Both the position numbers and the translations under genes were made by a program. Source: Phycisphaeraceae bacterium (GTDB taxonomy: Bacteria; Planctomycetota; Phycisphaerae; Phycisphaerales; Phycisphaeraceae). Taken from it: a DNA stretch of 9,915 nucleotides. The DNA lies in NCBI GenBank assembly GCA_003551485.1, contig PUMS01000112.1, positions 1 through 9,915 of the forward strand. Direction: 5' to 3'. Shown here piece by piece: positions 6,144 to 9,915 of the stretch (position 1 is the stretch's first letter; each line of letters starts with the position of its first letter). The notes below the pieces were generated by a model that did not search any database, was not told the DNA's origin, and was given only the letters and a program-made list of their open reading frames with translations.

Positions 6144-7091
6144 ATGCCTGAAGCAAACACCACCGAAGCACTCATGCACACCGACCTGCCCCTGCCCGGC
6201 CGGCGCCAGGGCAAGGTGCGCGACATCTACCAGGCCCAGCTCGATGACGGCACGCCCGTGCTGTTGATCATCGCCAGCGACCGCATCAGCGCCTTCGACG
6301 TGGTCATGCCCAACGGGGTGCCGGGCAAGGGCATTGCCCTGACGCAGATCAGCCGGTTCTGGTTCCAGATGGTCGAGCAGCGCCTCGGCGGGCGGGTGAG
6401 GCACCACCTGCTGGCCACCGATGCCGGCCGCGTCAGCGGGCTGGATGAGGGCCAGCGGCGGCAGATCGCCGGCCGCGTGATGGTCGGCAGGCGTGCGCGC
6501 GTGGTGCCCATCGAGTGCATCGTCCGCGGCTATCTGGCCGGCTCGGGCTGGAAGGAGTACCAGAGCCGGGGCACCATCTGCGGCATCGCCCTGCCCGAGG
6601 GCCTTCGCCAGTGCGACCGGCTGCCCGAGCCGATCTTCACCCCCTCGACCAAGGCCGAGGAGGGCCACGATGAGAACGTCAGCTTCGAAACCGCCGCCGA
6701 GCAGGTCGGCACCGCATTGATGAAGCAGCTACGCGACCTGAGCCTGGCCATCTACCAGATGGGCCACGACCACGCCCGGCAGCGCGGCATCATCCTGGCC
6801 GACACCAAGTTCGAGTTCGGCCTCGATGATGAGGGCAACATCATGCTCATCGATGAACTGCTCACGCCCGACAGCAGCCGCTTCTGGCCCGCCGACCGCT
6901 ACGAGCCCGGCCGCGACCAGGAAAGCTTCGACAAGCAGTACGTGCGAAACTACCTCCAGGAACTGGTCGACCGCGGCCAGTGGAACAAGACCCCGCCGGC
7001 GCCGCCGCTGCCCGCCGAGATCATCGACGGCACGCAGAAACGCTACCTCGAGGCCCTGCGACTGCTCACCGGCGAGGATGTCAAGCTCTGA
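6144..7091 (+). CDS. purC: phosphoribosylaminoimidazole-succinocarboxamide synthase (SAICAR synthetase)
   Basis: The enzyme condenses CAIR with aspartate using ATP in step eight of purine synthesis. Counting from the ATG at 6144 it has 315 residues: the long form of about 300 residues (as in yeast Ade1) rather than the 237-residue E. coli form. Motifs are GKVRDIY (23-29), ASDRISAFDVV (44-54), the family signature LADTKFEFG (218-226) and IDELLTPDSSRFW (236-248). The start is uncertain: ATG 6132 adds four residues and ATG 6174 would begin MHTDLPLPG. None has a convincing Shine-Dalgarno. It follows pheS by 96 bases and precedes lysA by 91 bases on the same strand. The gap before it contains only a weak 5-base stem (6090-6106). 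Confidence 0.96.
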   Translation: MPEANTTEALMHTDLPLPGRRQGKVRDIYQAQLDDGTPVLLIIASDRISAFDVVMPNGVPGKGIALTQISRFWFQMVEQRLGGRVRHHLLATDAGRVSGLDEGQRRQIAGRVMVGRRARVVPIECIVRGYLAGSGWKEYQSRGTICGIALPEGLRQCDRLPEPIFTPSTKAEEGHDENVSFETAAEQVGTALMKQLRDLSLAIYQMGHDHARQRGIILADTKFEFGLDDEGNIMLIDELLTPDSSRFWPADRYEPGRDQESFDKQYVRNYLQELVDRGQWNKTPPAPPLPAEIIDGTQKRYLEALRLLTGEDVKL

Positions 7092-7182
7092 GGCTTCCGC
7101 AGCGCACCCGCGGCGAACGTGCCGGGGGCGGGGGCTGCCATCCGCGGCCACACCGATCAACCCGCGAGTCGAGAAGTCACCC

Positions 7183-8496
7183 ATGGACCATTTCCACTAT
7201 GACGATGGCCGCCTGCTGTGCGAACAGGTCGACCTCGAGAAGCTCGCCGACCGCGTGGGCACACCCACCTACATCTACTCCCGCGCCACGCTCGAGGACC
7301 ACTACGACCGCCTCGCCGAGGCCTTCGCGCCGCTGGAGCCGGTCATCTGCTACGCGGTCAAGAGCTGCGACAACCTCAGCATCCTCGCCCTGCTGACCCA
7401 CCGCGGCGCGGGCATGGACGTGGTCAGCGGCGGGGAAATCCTGCGGGCACGCGCGGCGGGCGCGGACATGAGCAAGGTGGTCTACGCCGGGGTGGGAAAG
7501 ACCGATGATGAGATCGACCTCGCCCTGGATGAGAAGATCGGCTACTTCAACATCGAGTCCGAGGCCGAGTTCGACAACATCGCCGACATCGCCCGGCGAA
7601 AGGGCGCCACGGCACGGGCCGCGCTGCGGATCAACCCCGACGTCGACCCCCGCACCGCGCACGTCAAGACCACCACGGGCAGGAAGGAGTCCAAGTTCGG
7701 TGTGGACATCGAACGCGCCCGGCGATTCTTCGCCGCCCGTGGCGGGGATGAACACCTGCGCCTGTGTGCCGTACACATGCACATCGGCTCGCCGGTCTAT
7801 CAGGTCGAGCCCTACGTCCACGCCACGAAGCGCATGCTGACGCTGGTCGAGCAGCTCCAGGGCGAAGGCCACCACATCGAGGCCATCGACATCGGCGGCG
7901 GCTTCGGCGCCGACTACCAGACCGACCAGACCCCGGCCTACGCCGACTATGCCCGCCAGATCGTGCCGCTGCTGAAGCCGTTCAAGGACGGCGGCGGACA
8001 GGTGTTCATCGAGCCCGGCCGCACCATCAGCGCCAACGCCGGCATCCTGCTCACCCGTGTGCTCTACATCAAGGAAGGCGGCAGCAAGACCTTCGCCATC
8101 GTCGATACCGGCATGCACCACCTGCTGCGCCCGACGCTCTACGAGGCCTTCCACTTCATCTGGCCGGCGAAGGTCGAGCCGGCGATGGCGCCCTCCTCGC
8201 GCGGCGAGCTGGACATGCCGGGCCTGACGAAGGTGGATGTGGTCGGCCCGATCTGCGAAACGGGCGACTACCTGGCACTGGGCCGCAAGCTGCCGCCGCT
8301 GAAGCGCGGCGACCTGCTGGCCGTCTTCGCCGCCGGCGCCTACGGCCGCGTGATGGCGAGCAACTACAACAGCATGCCCCGCCCGGCCGAAGTGCTGATC
8401 CACGGCGATGAAGCCAACCTCGTTCGCCGCCGCGAAACGTGGGATGAGCTGCTGGCGCCCGAGACCAACCCGCACCCGGTGCCGCTTGGCAGTTGA
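7183..8496 (+). CDS. lysA: diaminopimelate decarboxylase
   Basis: This PLP enzyme converts meso-diaminopimelate to lysine and CO2, the last step of lysine synthesis. The 437-residue length is usual. The PLP lysine is K60 in VICYAVKSCDN. Others seen are GAGMDVVSGGE (76-85), KFGVD (171-175), the HMHIGS loop with H198 and H200, the glycine-rich IDIGGGFG (235-242), EPGR (277-280), the C358-E359 pair in GPICETGDYLA that completes the other subunit's site, and Y387 in FAAGAYG. Translation from ATG 7183 gives the normal N-terminus (MDHFHYDDGRL). The same frame is open far upstream into purC, but that part is only a frame overlap. A weak GAGAAG (7171-7176) is the only ribosome-site candidate. A G-run repeat begins 15 bases after the stop. 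Confidence 0.97.
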   Translation: MDHFHYDDGRLLCEQVDLEKLADRVGTPTYIYSRATLEDHYDRLAEAFAPLEPVICYAVKSCDNLSILALLTHRGAGMDVVSGGEILRARAAGADMSKVVYAGVGKTDDEIDLALDEKIGYFNIESEAEFDNIADIARRKGATARAALRINPDVDPRTAHVKTTTGRKESKFGVDIERARRFFAARGGDEHLRLCAVHMHIGSPVYQVEPYVHATKRMLTLVEQLQGEGHHIEAIDIGGGFGADYQTDQTPAYADYARQIVPLLKPFKDGGGQVFIEPGRTISANAGILLTRVLYIKEGGSKTFAIVDTGMHHLLRPTLYEAFHFIWPAKVEPAMAPSSRGELDMPGLTKVDVVGPICETGDYLALGRKLPPLKRGDLLAVFAAGAYGRVMASNYNSMPRPAEVLIHGDEANLVRRRETWDELLAPETNPHPVPLGS

Positions 8497-8510
8497 GCCG
8501 CCGAATGGTT

Positions 8511-8538
8511 GGGGGAGATGGGGGATGGGGGATGGGGG
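8511..8538 (+). repeat. heptamer G-run repeat with quadruplex-type spacing after lysA
   Basis: G5 runs stand at 8511-8515, 8520-8524, 8527-8531 and 8534-8538, with loops of 4, 2 and 2 bases, and a further G5 run at 8553-8557. Three perfect tandem copies of GATGGGG occupy 8517-8537. The runs are on the sense strand of lysA and would be present in its mRNA tail, so an RNA quadruplex affecting termination or 3' stability is possible. Confidence 0.8.
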
Positions 8539-8563
8539 CCGACGATTGTGGTGGGGGCTTGCA

Positions 8564-8592
8564 GCCTGTCCCCAATTCTATTCGGGCAGGGC
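8564..8592. terminator. imperfect hairpin between convergent lysA and EamA genes
   Basis: GCCTGTCC (8564-8571) can pair with GGGCAGGGC (8584-8592) with one bulged G and one G-U pair around an AT-rich loop. It lies in the 107-base convergent gap. No T-run follows on either strand, so termination is only a possibility. Confidence 0.3.
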
Positions 8593-8603
8593 GATCGGCC
8601 GGT

Positions 8604-9497
8604 TCAGACCTCGCGCAGCGGCGCCGGCGCTGCGCTGGGGCGCGGCTCGCTCTGCACCAGGGCCACGAAGCCGAGGATGCCCACCAGCGCTCCGAATTGC
8701 ATCGGCGTGATCGGCTCGCGACCCAACCAACCCACGGCCAGCGCCACCAGCGGGATGATGTAGGTCACCATCCCCGCGAACAGCGGCCCGCGGTGCTGGA
8801 TCAGCCGGTAGAACATCGCCGTGGCCAGGCCCGTGCCGATCACCCCCAGCACCACCAGTGAGCCGATGGCGACGGCCAGGCCATCGAGCGGTTGCGGATG
8901 CACCGGCTCGAGCGCTGCGCTGGCCGGCACCAGCACCATCGCGCACAGCGCGCTGACGCTGCCAACCAGCGCCACCGGTGCCACGCGGGGAAAGCGGCGC
9001 TTCACGTAGGTGTTGCTGATGGCGTAGGCCAGCGGCACCGTGGCCGCCAGCAGCACATCGCCCGGCGGAATCGCGATCGCCCCCGCCTCGCGCACCAGCA
9101 GGCCCATCAGCGCCAGGGCGCCCAGCACACCGGCCAGTTGCCGGCGCGTGGGCCACACGCCCAGCAGCGGCACCGACACCAATATCGTCAGAAGCGGCAC
9201 GAGACAGACCATCATGCCAAAGAAGCTGCTGTTGTCGTGACGGCCGATGAGATACGGCTGAAGCACGAACGGCCACATGTAGCCGCAGACACACACCAGC
9301 CCCAGCGCCGGCAGGTCCGCCCGGCCAAGCGGCCAGGGCCGCCCCCACATCCGCCACACCAGCGCCAGAACCACCGCCCCACCCGCCAGGCGCCACCCGC
9401 CCACACCGATGGGCCCGAAGTGCGCTGAGGCCAGCCGCATCAGGTAGAACGCCGTCCCCCAGATGCCGCAGATGCTCCAGAACATCAGGTGATGCAT
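8604..9497 (-). CDS. EamA/DMT-superfamily transporter
   Basis: This 297-residue inner-membrane protein has two EamA repeats (about residues 5-135 and 147-283), each with about five hydrophobic helices. The first helix starts at once (MHHLMFWSICGIWGTAFYLMR), and the last repeat ends with the family pattern YIIPLVALAVGWLGREPITPMQFGALVGILGFVAL (246-280). The family (RhaT/YdcZ/RarD-like drug/metabolite transporters) exports amino acids or metabolites or takes up nucleotide sugars; the substrate here cannot be told. I chose ATG 9497 because it places the first helix at the N-terminus. ATG 9593 would add 32 residues that look like neither a helix nor a signal. No Shine-Dalgarno is visible, but a TACACT box lies six bases upstream. 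It is convergent with lysA. Confidence 0.93.
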   Translation of the reverse strand: MHHLMFWSICGIWGTAFYLMRLASAHFGPIGVGGWRLAGGAVVLALVWRMWGRPWPLGRADLPALGLVCVCGYMWPFVLQPYLIGRHDNSSFFGMMVCLVPLLTILVSVPLLGVWPTRRQLAGVLGALALMGLLVREAGAIAIPPGDVLLAATVPLAYAISNTYVKRRFPRVAPVALVGSVSALCAMVLVPASAALEPVHPQPLDGLAVAIGSLVVLGVIGTGLATAMFYRLIQHRGPLFAGMVTYIIPLVALAVGWLGREPITPMQFGALVGILGFVALVQSEPRPSAAPAPLREV

Positions 9498-9504
9498 CAC
9501 CAGA
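9485..9504. promoter_or_regulatory. 20-base near-perfect palindrome over the EamA start codon
   Basis: GGTGATGCATCACC (9488-9501) is a perfect 14-base palindrome centred on the start codon. One mismatched pair later the symmetry resumes for two more pairs, giving 18 of 20 symmetrical bases. It abuts the candidate -10 box. It could be an operator, or partly a by-product of the Met-His-His codons. Confidence 0.35.
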
Positions 9505-9531
9505 GTGTAAGCCCCGGCCCCCACCGCACAA
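9504..9531 (-). promoter_or_regulatory. candidate promoter of the EamA gene, leaderless spacing
   Basis: On the minus strand TTGTGC (complement of 9526-9531), a 16-base spacer and TACACT (complement of 9504-9509, 4 of 6) are followed by six bases and then the ATG. Transcription would begin at or beside the start codon. The match is moderate. Confidence 0.35.
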
Positions 9532-9636
9532 GCCGCGCGGCAGGGTCCGGGCGGCAAAGATGCATCGCGGACGATGCTGCCCTGCCCGTTCATGCGGCCC
9601 GGTCAATGCCACTGCAACCGTTCTGGATTCGGCCTG

Positions 9637-9665
9637 TTGTCTTCTGCGCCCCGGTACTTTATAAT
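9637..9665 (+). promoter_or_regulatory. strong sigma70-type promoter reading toward the window edge
   Basis: TTGTCT (9637-9642, 4 of 6 to TTGACA), a 17-base spacer, and a perfect TATAAT (9660-9665). The predicted start is about 9672. This is the best promoter match in the window. It points away from the EamA gene into sequence without a recognisable coding region. Confidence 0.65.
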
Positions 9666-9671
9666 CGTGTT

Positions 9672-9915
9672 AAGCACCGGGAACACCCGGAGGCTGGAAG
9701 GAATCGGCAAATTCCACACAAGGGCGCCATACGGTGCCGTATCTGAACCACGATTTTCGTTTGTCAACCGCCCCTCGCCCCGTCGGGATGCGACCCTGTG
9801 ATGGCCGCGGCGGCGGCGGCATGAGAGCCATGGAGCAAGAGCAATGAAGTGCTCCCGAAAATCTGGGCGCGCGGTTAAGGTGGATCCATTACCTGATAGA
9901 CCCCGAACATCAGGA
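9672..9915 (+). ncRNA. candidate structured RNA or long 5' leader (continues past the window)
   Basis: Downstream of the strong promoter are at least five local inverted repeats: CCGGG/CCCGG with loop AACA (9677-9690), GGAAT/ATTCC (9700-9715), GGCGCC/GGTGCC with loop ATAC (9723-9738), GGAGCA/TGCTCC (9832-9855) and CCTGAT/ATCAGG (9892-9914). The only reading frame reaching the edge, from ATG 9844, uses codons such as CGA, AAA, TTA, AGA and GGA, with about 9 of 23 third positions G or C, unlike every gene here. I do not recognise a known riboswitch, tmRNA, RNase P, SRP or 6S core. It may instead be the leader of a gene starting beyond 9915, or foreign low-GC sequence. Confidence 0.35.

Noticed and set aside
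4911..6668. 585-codon open frame on the minus strand across pheS and purC
   Set aside because: Lies opposite two unmistakable enzyme genes; composition (Gly/His/Leu/Asp-rich) is that of a complementary-strand frame.
7177..8475. 432-codon open frame on the minus strand
   Set aside because: Exact antisense shadow of lysA.
9489..9801. Two open frames on the plus strand (85 and 75 codons) across the EamA upstream region
   Set aside because: They begin inside or opposite the EamA 5' end, run across the promoter at 9637-9665, and lack ribosome sites and recognisable sequence.
9876..9890. GGTTAAG...GTGGAT wording similar to the start of 23S rRNA
   Set aside because: Only a few bases agree, the spacing is wrong and the following bases do not continue as 23S rRNA.

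Overview
The window is GC-rich (roughly two thirds G+C by eye) bacterial chromosome with dense, housekeeping-type gene content. No mobile element, CRISPR array, tRNA or rRNA was recognised. Third codon positions are strongly G/C, Shine-Dalgarno sequences are present at only some genes, and the forms of PheS and PurC would fit a Planctomycetota (Phycisphaerae-like) bacterium. That placement is an inference from sequence style and was not tested by comparison.

Layout. On the minus strand at the left are the 5' part of a class I SAM-dependent methyltransferase (1-331), an AbgT-family transporter (403-2259) and a small lipoprotein ending in a heavy-metal-binding zinc-ribbon-like domain (2563-3219). 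A divergent control region (3220-3526) separates these from a plus-strand run: an M20 metallodipeptidase (3527-4906), phenylalanyl-tRNA synthetase alpha subunit pheS (4956-6047), SAICAR synthetase purC (6144-7091) and diaminopimelate decarboxylase lysA (7183-8496). A convergent gap with a G-run repeat separates lysA from a minus-strand EamA/DMT-type exporter (8604-9497). The last ~420 bases are a divergent, non-coding-looking region. It holds the best sigma70-type promoter in the window (TTGTCT-N17-TATAAT, plus strand, 9637-9665), followed by about 245 bases of hairpin-rich sequence whose codon use is unlike the genes here.

How the genes relate. pheS, purC and lysA serve translation, purine synthesis and lysine/peptidoglycan precursor synthesis. 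They look like a same-direction housekeeping run with gaps of 90-100 bases and need not be one operon. pheT does not follow pheS. The AbgT transporter and the M20 peptidase could in principle act in one uptake-and-hydrolysis route, as in E. coli abgABT, but they are divergent and separated by the lipoprotein gene, so this is weak.

Most unusual features. (1) Runs of five G (or C) recur as short tandem repeats with quadruplex-forming spacing at four places: the AbgT 3' end, the divergent control region, inside pheS and just after lysA. Inside the two genes the period is 9 or 12 bases, which keeps frame and adds proline-rich peptide. (2) A duplicated DPxTGEP module sits in the first external loop of the AbgT transporter. 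(3) The strong promoter at the right edge feeds structured sequence. (4) pheS and the EamA gene have -10-like boxes exactly six bases before ATG, which suggests leaderless mRNAs. (5) Asp codon choice depends strongly on the next base.
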